Source of the DNA: Rhodanobacteraceae bacterium ZG21-1
GTDB lineage: Bacteria > Pseudomonadota > Gammaproteobacteria > Xanthomonadales > Rhodanobacteraceae
Assembly (NCBI GenBank): GCA_021390615.1
Contig: JAJEJU010000025.1
Location: 1-64,000 of the forward strand
Direction of reading: 5' to 3'
Length of the DNA: 64,000 nucleotides
Below, piece by piece: positions 1-10,600 of this stretch. The position numbers and the translations under genes are program-made. Position 1 is the first letter of the stretch. The number at the start of each line of letters is the position of its first letter. The notes beneath the pieces were generated by a model. It was not told the DNA's origin. It was given only the letters and a program-made list of their open reading frames with translations, and did not search any database.

Positions 1-3000
1 CGCCGGTGGTCGCCACCGCCTTCGAGCTGCTCGAACCATTACCCAGCGCCACATCGCCGGCGTTGTTCGCTACCGCGTTCGGGCCGATCGCCACGCTGTT
101 CGTTCCCAGTGCCTGTGCATCCGGCAGGGTCGAGTTGCTGTGGAAATATTTGATGCCGGCGCCATTGTTGATGTTGTTGATCGACTGGTTGGTCGCATAC
201 AGCTGCGAGCCGTTCACCGCGTCGGTGCTGGTGCTGCTCAGATTGCCCGCCGCCACATTGGTGATCTTGTTGCCGCCATTGTTCAGGCCCGCATTGCCCA
301 GGCTCACCGGGCCGTTTGCACCGCCGCTCACCGTCACCCCGGCGCTGTTCAGCACCGTGTTCCCCGTCGTCACACTCGTTGCCGTCAGGTTCGGATTCGT
401 GTCGATCGTCAGGTTCGTCCCGCTCTGCGTCACCGCCAGATTGCCACTGCTGCCCGCCGACACGTTCACCGTGCCGCCCGGCGCCACGTTCGTCGCCGTG
501 CCGCCGTTCGCCGACAGGTTCCAGCCCTTCGACGCCGTCGTGTTCACCGCATTCAGGGCGCTGTTGACGTTGTTATAGGTATTGCCGCCTACGCTCAGGT
601 TGGTGGTCACCGTACCCGTCGTGCTGTTGTAGCTCGACGTACCGCCTAGGCCCGAGGCTACGCTGTTGCCCAGGTTCGTGACCTGCGTCCCCACCGACGT
701 CACCGCCGTGTTGGTCGCATACAGCTGCGAGCCGTTGATCGCATCGGTCGACGTCGAGGCCACCTGGCCCGCCGCCACATTGGTGATCGTGCGTTCCTTG
801 CCGGCCACGCCTACGCTGACGGTACCGGTCGGCACCGTACCGGCATACGCGTAGCTGGTGCCGTTGATCGTGCCGCCGGTGGTCGCCACGGCTGCTGCCG
901 TGGCAGCACCGTTGCCCAGCGCCACGCTATTGGCCGTTGCTGCCGAAGCACCGCTGCCCAGCGCAATCGCATTGGCGGCGTTCGCGTTCGAAGAAAGTCC
1001 GATAGCCACACCCGACGTACCCGCCGTCGTCACCGAGGACTGACCGCCGATCGCGATGCCATTCGACCCTGCCGAATTGGCCGCTGCAGTGGCGTTGCTG
1101 CCGATGGCTACGGCGCCGGCGCCGCTCGCGCTGGCGCCGGAACCTGCGGCCAGGGCGTAATTGGCGGTCGACTGACTGCCCACGCCGAACGCCGTCGCGC
1201 CAGTTGCCGTCGCCTTGGTGCCGTTGTTGCCGATCGCCAGGGTATTGGTGCCGCTGGCCGTGGTCTGCCCGCCGACGGCGGTCGAGTCCTGCCCGCTCGC
1301 AACAGCCTGGGTGCCAATCGCGGTGGAATCGCCCAGGCCTGCTGCCGTTCCGGTCGCCAGAGCGTTATCGCCGATGGCCAGGTTGCTGCTGCCCAGGTTC
1401 GCGGCATTCGCGTTCTGGCCGATCGCAATGCTGCCCATGCCGGCCTGAGTCGCCGTGGCGCCCGAACCGATGGCTACCGAATTCGAATTGGCCGCAGCGC
1501 CCACGCCAGCCGCCAGGGAATTGGTCCCGGTGGCGCCGTTGTTGTTGTAGTTGCCGCCCTGGGTACCGCCGTCGCTGACGCTGTAGTAGTGCGTCGTCGC
1601 CGCGCTCAAGGCGGATCCCACGTTGTTGTAGGTCGTGCCGTTGATGGTGTAGCTCGGCGCGCTGATCGCGCCTGTGTTCGGGTTGTAGGTCGAGCCGCCA
1701 CCCAACGCGCTGGCGGTGGCGGTGCCCAGGTTGTTTTCCCCGGTGGCGAAGGCATACAGCTGGGAGCCGTTCACCGCGTCCGTGCTGGAGGACGCGATCG
1801 CGCCGGCGCCGACGTTCTGGATCTGCCGTTCGTTGCCGAACGAGCCCACCGAAACAACGCCCGAGGCGGCATTGGGCGTGCCCGCGGCGGTGACGCCATA
1901 CAGGCCGGTGGTGCCGGTGTGCGGCGCGGCCGTCACGCTGTTCGTGCCCAGGGCGAGATCGTTGGCGTTCATGGCCACCGCCCCCGTGCCGATCGCCGTG
2001 GAACTGGCGCCCAGCGCCTGGCTCGAAACGCCGAGCGCCATCGCGCCGGTCGCAGTCGCCTGGCTCGATCCGCCGATGGCAACCGCGCTAGTGCTGTTGG
2101 CGACAGCATTCGCGCCTTGCGCGATGGCATTCGCACCGGAAGCCGTCGCCTGGCCCAGGGCTAGCGAGTTGGTGCCGCTGGCCTTGGCGCCCGCTGTCTG
2201 GTTGCCGCCGATGGCCGTCGCACCGGCTGCGGTGGCCTGCGTGAAAGTGGCCGCCGTGGTGCCTCCCACACCGATCGCCGTGCTGTAGCCGGCATTGGCA
2301 AGCGCGGAAGTACCGAAGGCGATTGTATTGGGCGCTGAGGCGCGTGCATTGGCTCCGATGGCAGCCGATGCGTCTCCAGTTGCCGCTGCACCGGTACCTA
2401 AAGCAATGGAAGAGAATCCTGCCGCATTCGCCTGCGTACCGATGGCGATATCGAAGACGCCGTTCGGTGTCCAGCCCCCATTAGGCGTCGAGTTCTTGCT
2501 GACGCCACCTGCGGTGGCCTCTGCGCCCAGCGCAATGGAAGCATCGCCTGCCGTGGGGGCGATATAGGTTCCTGCTGCAATCGCAGAACTGCCCGTCAGT
2601 GCTTTATAGAGTGCGCCTCCGGTAGCGGTCTGACTGGTACCGTTGATCGTGGCGGTATAGCTCGCATTGGCTACTTTATCGACGTCGTCGCTGCCGATGG
2701 CCACGCTCGAATTGCCGTTCGCCATGCTGTTGTTGCCGATGGCCGTCGCTTGATCACCGGTCGCGCCAACTACGGAGCCTATGGCTACTGATTGGTTGGT
2801 GCCGCCAGCGGAATTGCCCGCGATACTGCCCGTACCGACCGCCACCGCACTATTTCCATACGCAGCAGTACCCGTGCCGGTGCCGCCGCCAATAGCAACG
2901 GACTGCGCTCCGGAAGCGTTCCCCCCTCCTACGCCGTACTGTGCGTGCGCAGCCTGCGGTTCGAGGCATAGCATGCCCATCAACAGCAAGGCTATCGGCA

Positions 3001-3148
3001 ATGGCCGCAGGCGTGCAGTCGCTCGTGCGCAAGTCTGGTCTACCACCGCCGCGGCGCTGGCGCCCTGCTGCGGCAAGCTGGCCAGCTCGGACGCCACGAC
3101 CAGCTGACCCAGCGATTTATTCCATACCTTGCTGTAGATCTTGTTCAT
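1..3148 (-). CDS. Trimeric autotransporter adhesin, N-terminal part (cut by window edge)
   Basis: The reading frame starts at the ATG at 3148-3146 and stays open to base 1, so at least 1049 codons of an adhesin lie here and the C-terminus is outside the window. The first residues (MNKIYSKVWNKSLG) are an extended signal peptide region of type V secretion proteins. A hydrophobic core follows, with likely cleavage after AHA at about residue 69. The mature part is made of YadA-head repeats of the SVAIGxxAxA type, TING-Y motifs and neck motifs ending in NGSQLYA. Family knowledge: such proteins trimerise, export their passenger through a C-terminal 12-strand beta-barrel, and bind surfaces or host matrix. 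An AG-rich ribosome site (GAGAG) lies just upstream. Bases 1 to about 770 are nearly identical to two blocks in the neighbouring giant adhesin. The anchor domain cannot be seen, so whether this copy is intact is unknown. Confidence 0.93.
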   Translation of the reverse strand, partial: MNKIYSKVWNKSLGQLVVASELASLPQQGASAAAVVDQTCARATARLRPLPIALLLMGMLCLEPQAAHAQYGVGGGNASGAQSVAIGGGTGTGTAAYGNSAVAVGTGSIAGNSAGGTNQSVAIGSVVGATGDQATAIGNNSMANGNSSVAIGSDDVDKVANASYTATINGTSQTATGGALYKALTGSSAIAAGTYIAPTAGDASIALGAEATAGGVSKNSTPNGGWTPNGVFDIAIGTQANAAGFSSIALGTGAAATGDASAAIGANARASAPNTIAFGTSALANAGYSTAIGVGGTTAATFTQATAAGATAIGGNQTAGAKASGTNSLALGQATASGANAIAQGANAVANSTSAVAIGGSSQATATGAMALGVSSQALGASSTAIGTGAVAMNANDLALGTNSVTAAPHTGTTGLYGVTAAGTPNAASGVVSVGSFGNERQIQNVGAGAIASSSTDAVNGSQLYAFATGENNLGTATASALGGGSTYNPNTGAISAPSYTINGTTYNNVGSALSAATTHYYSVSDGGTQGGNYNNNGATGTNSLAAGVGAAANSNSVAIGSGATATQAGMGSIAIGQNANAANLGSSNLAIGDNALATGTAAGLGDSTAIGTQAVASGQDSTAVGGQTTASGTNTLAIGNNGTKATATGATAFGVGSQSTANYALAAGSGASASGAGAVAIGSNATAAANSAGSNGIAIGGQSSVTTAGTSGVAIGLSSNANAANAIALGSGASAATANSVALGNGAATAAAVATTGGTINGTSYAYAGTVPTGTVSVGVAGKERTITNVAAGQVASTSTDAINGSQLYATNTAVTSVGTQVTNLGNSVASGLGGTSSYNSTTGTVTTNLSVGGNTYNNVNSALNAVNTTASKGWNLSANGGTATNVAPGGTVNVSAGSSGNLAVTQSGTNLTIDTNPNLTATSVTTGNTVLNSAGVTVSGGANGPVSLGNAGLNNGGNKITNVAAGNLSSTSTDAVNGSQLYATNQSINNINNGAGIKYFHSNSTLPDAQALGTNSVAIGPNAVANNAGDVALGNGSSSSKAVATTG

Positions 3149-3459
3149 GAGTGCTCTCGATGCGGTTGTGTTTGAACGGCTTTATTGCGGACACACGAAT
3201 CCACCCGCCTGGCCGTACGCGCAGGCAGTGATACGTGTCATCCCATTGATTTTTCAGGTGTTGCCCAAGCTGTCAAAAGAAGCTTTCCCAGCGTCACATG
3301 CAGTTCCTCCCGCTCCGCGCCCTGCGTTGCCGGCCACCTGTCGCGCTCTGCTACCGCACCATCGCTCCACCCCCTGAAGCTGGATGTCGCCGCCTGGATC
3401 AGGCGACGGCACCCGATGCGCGCAGTTAAAACCAAACTTTCGGCGCCGAATGCACAAAA

Positions 3460-3504
3460 TGTGTTGACCATCACGGTTCAGCATAAAATGTGCCATACAT
3501 CACA
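3460..3504 (-). promoter_or_regulatory. Two tandem CRP/Clp-like sites upstream of the partial adhesin
   Basis: TGTGCCATACATCACA at 3489-3504 and TGTGTTGACCATCACG at 3460-3475 resemble the CRP/Clp consensus TGTGA-N6-TCACA, with one and two mismatches. They lie about 310-340 bases upstream of the adhesin ATG at 3148, which is nearly the distance seen for the site at 16776 relative to the giant adhesin. Clp is the CRP homologue of xanthomonads; that it acts here is inference. Confidence 0.5.
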
Positions 3505-3624
3505 ATAAAAAGCATAACTAGATCACGAAAAGATTGGCAGTTCCGGGGCATGGTCCCGGCTCGGGAAAAGCCAAGAAATGGGATTTTTCCTGATTCGCAG
3601 AAAAGTGATATCAAGCGCACAAAT

Positions 3625-3653
3625 TTGGGCCGTGCCGCGGAGGCACAGCCCAA
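3625..3653. terminator. Hairpin between OmpA-like gene and partial adhesin
   Basis: TTGGGC-C-GTGCC, loop, GGCAC-A-GCCCAA forms an 11-bp stem with one mismatch, just downstream of the stop of the OmpA-like lipoprotein on the minus strand. The following transcript has only a short AAATTTG stretch, so it is a weak intrinsic terminator candidate. Confidence 0.45.
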
Positions 3654-3711
3654 TTCAGGCATCAAATTTGCTTAGCTGGGCGCCATGGCGACGCCGCGCT
3701 ACCAGGAGGTG

Positions 3712-4548
3712 CTACTTCTGGGCACCTTCGATCTTCACCACGACCCGCCGGTTGGGAGCCAAGCAATCGATCAGCACGGCCCGCTGAGATTGCGCGCACT
3801 CGACCACCGCATCGGCGGCTCCATGCCCTTCGGCCACCATCAGATCCTCCGGCACCTGGTGCTCGGCAAAGTAATGCTTGACGGCATAGGCCCGGCGTTC
3901 CGACAGCCTCGCGTTATAGCTGTCGCTGCCCAGGCGATCGGTATAGCCAACGATATGGATGTCCTTGATTTCGCCGCGCTTCGTGACCAGCCTGGCTGCC
4001 AGATCATCTAACTGGCGACGCCCTTCCGGGCGAATGTCGTCGATATCGGCCTTGCCGAAGGCGAACAGGGCATCTGCCGATAGCGTGAAGCTCTGCTCCT
4101 GCGCGGCCGGCACCGCGGCCACCTCCTTCGATGGCTTCAGCAGCAGATCGGCGCAGGATGCCGGCTGCCAGTAAAAGCTGCGCGCCAGCTTCTGTTCGTC
4201 GAACAGAATCTTGTACTGGCACTGCACCACCTCGTCCGTGCCCGGCTTGTGCAGGTTGAACAGATAATTCCATTCGCGCACACCCCACACACCTTCGTGG
4301 AAATGCGGCGGCCCCAGCCGCGCCATGATCTGCTGCTTGTTCATGCCCGCCGCGATGCCGCGCAGGCTGGCCGCGGTCGGATAGGTGCCGCCCTTATGCA
4401 TCGGGATGACACTGTCCGGCGACGGCCATATGAGCTCATTGGCATGGCTGCCGTCCTTCGCCACGTCCCGGCTCACCGTTGCCGTGCCGCAGGCAGTCAG
4501 TTGGACAACCATCGCCAGCGCCACGGCCAGCTTCATAGGCTTACGCAT
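3712..4548 (-). CDS. BamE-like/OmpA-domain outer-membrane lipoprotein
   Basis: 278 residues. The N-terminus has a lipoprotein signal with lipobox LTAC (Cys at about 20). Residues ~60-105 contain a BamE/SmpA-like stretch (GMNKQQIMARLGPP...WNYLFN). The C-terminal half (~165-275) is an OmpA peptidoglycan-binding domain with the motif NARLSERRAYAVKHY and a conserved GYTDRLG. Such proteins are anchored in the outer membrane and bind peptidoglycan. The gene starts 78 bases after the stop of the giant adhesin, is read in the same direction, has a GAGGA ribosome site, and is followed by the second adhesin. The position suggests a helper for adhesin assembly or cell-wall anchoring; this is inference. 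A general envelope role is the alternative. Confidence 0.88.
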   Translation of the reverse strand: MRKPMKLAVALAMVVQLTACGTATVSRDVAKDGSHANELIWPSPDSVIPMHKGGTYPTAASLRGIAAGMNKQQIMARLGPPHFHEGVWGVREWNYLFNLHKPGTDEVVQCQYKILFDEQKLARSFYWQPASCADLLLKPSKEVAAVPAAQEQSFTLSADALFAFGKADIDDIRPEGRRQLDDLAARLVTKRGEIKDIHIVGYTDRLGSDSYNARLSERRAYAVKHYFAEHQVPEDLMVAEGHGAADAVVECAQSQRAVLIDCLAPNRRVVVKIEGAQK

Positions 4549-4626
4549 GCTGCAATCCTCGCCATTCGATTGATGGGCCGCGCCGGAGTCGTCCGGCGCA
4601 CACCTGCGCCATGGGTTGAGTCCCGG

Positions 4627-7600
4627 TCACCACTGCATGCCTGCGCCCACGGTCAGCCCGGTATCGCCGCGTGTGTTGGTCGACCCGGTGAGCTTGTAGA
4701 CCCAGCGACCGCTCTCCGAGATGGTCGACACGCCCACCGCAATGCCCGTCTCGCCGTGGAAAGTGCCTGCCGCCGCTGCCGCCATGCTCCTGCCCGGCTC
4801 GTAGGCTTGCGGCAGGCCAGACATGGCCATGGCTGCCGCGATACCCGCATTGGCGCGATTGCCGATGCGATTCAGATCCTGATTGACGTTCTGCAGTTGC
4901 TGGTCGGTATAGCTCTTCGACCAGTTCTCCGCGGTGTTGATGCCCGCGTTGAGCTGATTCACGTTCACCGCATCCGTCCCCGCCGTGCCCGGACCCACGT
5001 TGTGGATCGTCGTCGTCGCCGTGCTGCTCCCGCCACCGCCCAGCGTCACGCTGCTGTAGTTCGGGCTGCCGTCCGCATTCGTGTCGTACTGCACCGACCC
5101 CGCCTGCGCCGCCTGCAGCTGGCCCACGTTCACCGCATCCGTCGTCGCCGTCCCCGCCGACACGTTGGTGATCTGACGCGTATTCCCCGCACTGCCCACC
5201 GACACGCTGTTCGCTCGGTTCGCCACCGACCCCGTGCCGATCGCCACGCTGTTCGACGCCGTCGCCTGCGACCCCTGGCCTACCGCCGTGCTGTTCGCGC
5301 CCGTCGCCGCGCTGTTGTCACCCAGCGCCGTGCTGTTCGATCCCGACGCCACCGCCGCATTGCCGCCCGCCACCGACGTCGTTCCGGTCGCCGACGGCGC
5401 CGTCGTGTTCGCGTCCTTGCTCACCTGGAACATTCCCGCCGAGCCGTCCTGCAGGTTCTTGATGTCCGTGGTGTTCTGCGTCACCTGGTTCTGCACGTTC
5501 GTCACCGTCGAGCCCACCGCCGCCACCTGGCTCGCCACCGAGTACAGCTGGCTGCCATTGACCGCATCCGTGCTCGTCGCACTCACCTGACCGGCCGCCA
5601 CGTTCTGGATCTGACGCTCGTTGCCCGCACTGCCCACGCTCACCGCGCTGGTCGGGTTCGTGCCGGCAAAGCCGCCGAAGGTCGTGCCGTTGATGGTCAC
5701 GCTGCTCACGCCTACCGCCGCGCTGGTCACCGAGCCTGCGCCCAGCGCCACGTCGCCGGCGTTGGTCGCGGTCGCGCCGCTGCCGATCGCCACGCCCTTG
5801 CTGCCTGAGGCCGTGGCCGTATCGCCCAGCGCCACCGACCCGGCCGCGCCCGCCGTGCTGTTGTTGCCCAGCGCCACCGAGCCCTGGCCCACCGCCTTGT
5901 TGCCGTTGCCGATCGCCACCGCACCGTTGGCCTGGTTGCCCGCCGTCGCACTGGCGCTGCCGTCGGCGTTGGCGATGTTGTTGGCGCCGCCGGTGAACGC
6001 GCCGGTGCCCGAGGCGTAGCTCGGATCGCCGATCGCCACTGCCCCGTTGCCGTAGGCGCTGTTGCCCGCGCCGATCGACACCGCCGAGCCGCCGCCCGCG
6101 TTCGCGCCGTGCCCGATCGCCACCGCATCGGCCGCGCTCGCCTGCGCACCGTTGCCGGCCGCATAGCTCGAGCTGCCGCTGGCCACGCTGTTCGGACCGA
6201 TCGCCACGCTGTCGGCGCCGCTGGCCTGGCTGTCCGCCCCGCTGGAATTGGCATGGAAGTACTTGATGCCGCCGCCGGTGGTGATGGTGGTCAGCTGGTT
6301 GCCGATCGCGTCCACGGCCGTGTTGGTCGCATACAGCTGCGAGCCGTTCACCGCATCGGTGCTGGTCGCGCTGACCTGACCCGCGGCCACGTTGGTGATG
6401 GTCCGCTCCGCTCCGGCGCTGCCTACGCTCACCGTGCTGGTCGGGTTGGTGCCGGAATAAGCGTAGCTGGTGCCGTTGATGGTGCCGCCCGTCGTCGCCA
6501 CCACCGCCGCCGTGCTCGAGCCGCTGCCCAGCGCCACGTCGCCCGCATTCGCCGAGGCCGTCGCGCCGTTGCCGATTGCCACCGCATTGCTCTGGCCCGA
6601 CACCGCGCTCGGGCCCACCGCCACGCTGTCGGTGCCGGTGGCCTGGCTGTCCGGGTTGGTCGAGTTGGCGTGGAAGTACTTGATGCCACCACCGCCATTG
6701 ACCGAGTTGTTGATCTGGCTCAACACGTTCTGCACCGAGTTGTAGGTGCTGCCGCCGTAGCTCAGGTCCGTGGTCACCGCACCGGTGGTGCTGTTGTACG
6801 TGCTGTTGCCGCCCAGGCTGTTCGCCACGCTGTTGCCCAGGGTCGTCACCTGCGTTCCCACCGACGTCACCGCCGTGTTGGTCGCGTACAGCTGCGAACC
6901 GTTGATCGCATCGGTCGAGCTCGCGGCGACCTGGCCCGCAGCCACGTTGGTGATGGTCCGCTCCGCTCCGGCACTGCCTACGCTCACCGTGCTGGTCGGG
7001 TTGGTGCCGGAGTATGCGTAGCTGGTGCCGTTGATGGTGCCGCCCGTCGTCGCCACCGCCGCCGCCGTGCTCGAGCCGCTGCCCAGCGCTACGTCGTTTG
7101 CGGAGGCCCCCGCATTGGCGTTCTGACCCAGGGCGATCGCGCCGTTCTGCGACGCTGACGCCGCCGAGCCGATCGCCACGGTATCGCTGATGTTGGCCGC
7201 TGTTCCGCTGACCGAACCGGCGCCCGCACCGTTGCCCAAAGCGACGTTGCCTGAGCCAGTAACGTTGTTGCCGGATTGATTGCCGCCGTTCCAGTTGTTG
7301 CTGCCGGTCACCGACTGGCCCGCATTGGAACCGATCGAGACGTTGTGATCGCCGTTGACGTTGTCACCGGCATTCGGACCATAGGCCTGATTGTCGAAAC
7401 CGCTGACGTTATTCCCTGCGCCTGTGCCGATCGCGATGCCGAACGAGCCGGATACGTTGTTACCCGCTTGATACATTATCGCCAGGTTGTTCGACCCTGT
7501 GACATTGTTGCCGGCGATGCCGCCGACCGCGACATTGGCGACATTGCTGACGTTCCTGCCCGCCTGTGCGCCGATAGCGACACTGCCGTCGTTACCCGCC

Positions 7601-10600
7601 GAACCTTGGCCTGCGCTGTAACCAAGTGCCGTCACATTCGTACTATTCGCGGTTGCGCCCGCACCCAGCGCCGTACTCTGTACAGCAGACGCCGAGGCGC
7701 CAACACCTGCTGCGAAGCTATCGGCACCTGCCGCCACCGCGCTCGGACCGATCGCCACGCTATTGCTGCCCAGCGCCTGGCTATCCGGATCGGTGGAATT
7801 GGCGTGGAAGTACTTGATGCCGCCACCGTTCTGGATATTGGTCACCGTGCTGCCGATGCCGTCCACCGCTTGATTGGTCGCATACAGCTGCGAACCGTTG
7901 ACTGCGTCCGTGCTGGTCGCGGCCACTCGGCCAGCAGCCACATTGGTGATGGTCCGCTCGGCGCTCGAGGCACCCACGCTCACCGTGCTGGTCGGGTTGG
8001 TGCCAGAGTATGCGTAGCTGGTGCCGTTGATCGTGCCGCCCGTCGTCGCCACTGCCGCAGCTGTCACCGAACTGCTGCCCAGCGCCACGTCGTTCGCCGA
8101 AGCAGTCGCCTGAGCATTCTGGCCCAGCGCAATTGCACCGCTCTGCGACGCCAGTGCCGTGTTGCCGATGGCCACTGTGTTGCTGGCGGTAATGTTCTGG
8201 CCGGCGCTTGCGCCCAACGCGATATTGTCGGAGCCAGTCACTCCCTGGCCTGCCCCGGTATTGGTGACCGGATAACCGCTGCCAGTCTGGGAGCCGATCG
8301 CGATGTTGCTGTCGCCGGTTACCGATTGACCAGCCTCCGAGCCCAGGGCGACGTTGGCATTGCCGGTCACATTCTGGCCGGACTTGAAGCCGCCCAACGC
8401 CAGATTGTTCGACCCGTTGATCCCGGCGCCTGGGCCGTAGCCACCCAGAGCCACGTTCCAGTTGCCGACGGCGCCACTCAGAGCGTTGCCGCCGATGCCG
8501 ACATTGTTACCCGCAATGCCGCCCTGGGGTGCGCCGGGCGTAGTGTTCTCGCCCGCACGGTAGCCCATGAAAATATCCCGGTAGCCAAGCTTGGCGTTGA
8601 TACCGGCGGCCGTGCCGATCAGCGTGGCCCCAGTGGCCCCCGAGTTCGGCTGAGCGGATGCATTGAAGCCAGCCTGCGCCCCTAGAGCCACTGTTTGCAG
8701 GCCTGCATCCGAGGCGCCGCTGCCAATCACCACGCTGGCATAGGCCGCACCCGAATTGGTCGTGGTCGCGCCATGCCCTATGGCAACGCTTTCGCTGGCA
8801 CCCGCCGCCGCGCCAGGCCCTGCCGCCACGCTGTTCGATCCGGTGGCACCGTCATTGTTGTAGTTGCCCTGCTGCGTGCCGCCATCGTTGACGCTGTAAT
8901 AGTGCGTACGAGTAGCGGCCACTGTATTACCCAAGCTATCTACAGCTTGGTTGGTGGCATACAGCTGCGAGCCGTTGATCGCGTCCGTGCTGTCCGAACT
9001 CACCCGGCCCGCCGCCACGTTGGTGATCGTCCGCTCGCTGCCCGAGGCGCCCACGCTCACCGTGCTGGTGGGATTGGTGCCGGCGTACGCGTAAGTGGTG
9101 CCGTTGATCGTGCCGCTGGTGGTGGCCACGGCCGTCGACGTCGTCGAGCCGCTGCCCAGCGCCACGTCGCCGGTGTTCGCACTGGCTGTCGCACCATTGC
9201 CGATCGACACCGCATTGGTCTGGCCCGCTGTCGATACCGGGCCGATCGCCACGCTGTTCGTGCCCGTCGCGCTGCTGTCAGCCAACGTCGAGTTGGCGTG
9301 GAAATACTTGATGCCCGCGCCGTTCTCGATGTTGTTCACCGTATTGGTCACGTTGCTGACGTTCTGGTTGGTCGCGTACAGCTGCGAACCGTTCACCGCG
9401 TCGGTGCTGGTGCTGCTCAGATTGCCAGGCGCCACATTGGTCAGCGCCACCGTCGAGGTGTCGCCTACGCCGCCCAACGTCACGCTGGTCTTGCCGCTGT
9501 TGTCGTACTGCACCGCATTGCTGGAAAGCGTGTTCAGCGCCGTATCCGTGGCATACAACTGGCTGCCATTGATCGCATCGGTCGAGCTCGACGCGACTTG
9601 GCCCGCCGCCACATTGATGATCTGACGCTCCGCACCCGACGCGCCCACGCTCACCACGCCATTCGCTGCCGAACCCGCACCCGCGTAGCTGTACGCCGTG
9701 CCATTGATCGTCGCACCGGTCACCGCCACCGCTACGCGATCCGTCGACGCATTGCCAAGCACCACGCTGTTGTCCTGCGTGGTGGTCACTCCGCTGCCGA
9801 CCACGAAGGTGTTGTTGTTCGCGATCGTGTTGTTGTTGCCCACGCTGTACGAACCCGTGCCCGACACCGTGCTCGGGTCGCCGAACGCACCTGAGCTCGC
9901 TCCGCTCACCACGTTGCCGTTGCCGACGCTGATCGAGTCGGCACCTGTAGCCTGAGCGTTCACGCCAAGCGCCACCGCGTTGGTGCCGCTGGCGTTGGCG
10001 GAATAGCCCAGCGCTGTCGCAGCAGCCCCGGTCGCCTGTGCCGTATCGCCGAAGGCCGCCGAGCCGGCCGTCGTGGCCTTGCTGAATGCGCCAATCGACG
10101 TCGAGGCATAGTTGTCTGCCTCCGCGTGGCTACCTACGGCGATGCTGTGATTGCCTGTAGAAATGGGATGATCGCCGATCGCCACGGCTGAGTCGCCGCT
10201 GGCATTGGCCCCGGATCCGACACTGGTCGAGGCCACACCGCTGGACGAGGCACTCAGGCCAACGGCAGTACTGAAGGCCGCCGAAGCCGAAGTGCTCGCA
10301 CCGATAGCAGTGGCTCCGCTGCTGAAACCACTCTTGGGCGCGCTGTTCGCCGTCGCACCGGCGCCCACCGCGACATCGTTCTGCTGCGAGGCACTCGCGC
10401 CCACGCCCGCGGCCAGACTATCGGCTCCCGTGGCGCCGTTGTTGGCGTAGTTTGCGCCCTGCGTGCCGCCATCGTTGACGCTGTAGTAGTGCGTCTGACC
10501 CGCGGTGACCGAGCCGGTCAGGTTATTCAGCGCCGTGTCGGTCGCGTACAGCTGCGAGCCGTTCACCGCATCCGTGCTGCCCGAAGTCACCTGGCCCGCC

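Noticed and set aside
3361-3420. Possible third copy of the leader RNA (CCACCCCCTGAAGC)
   Set aside because: It lies on the opposite strand to the other copies, lacks the stems, and matches only over about ten bases.
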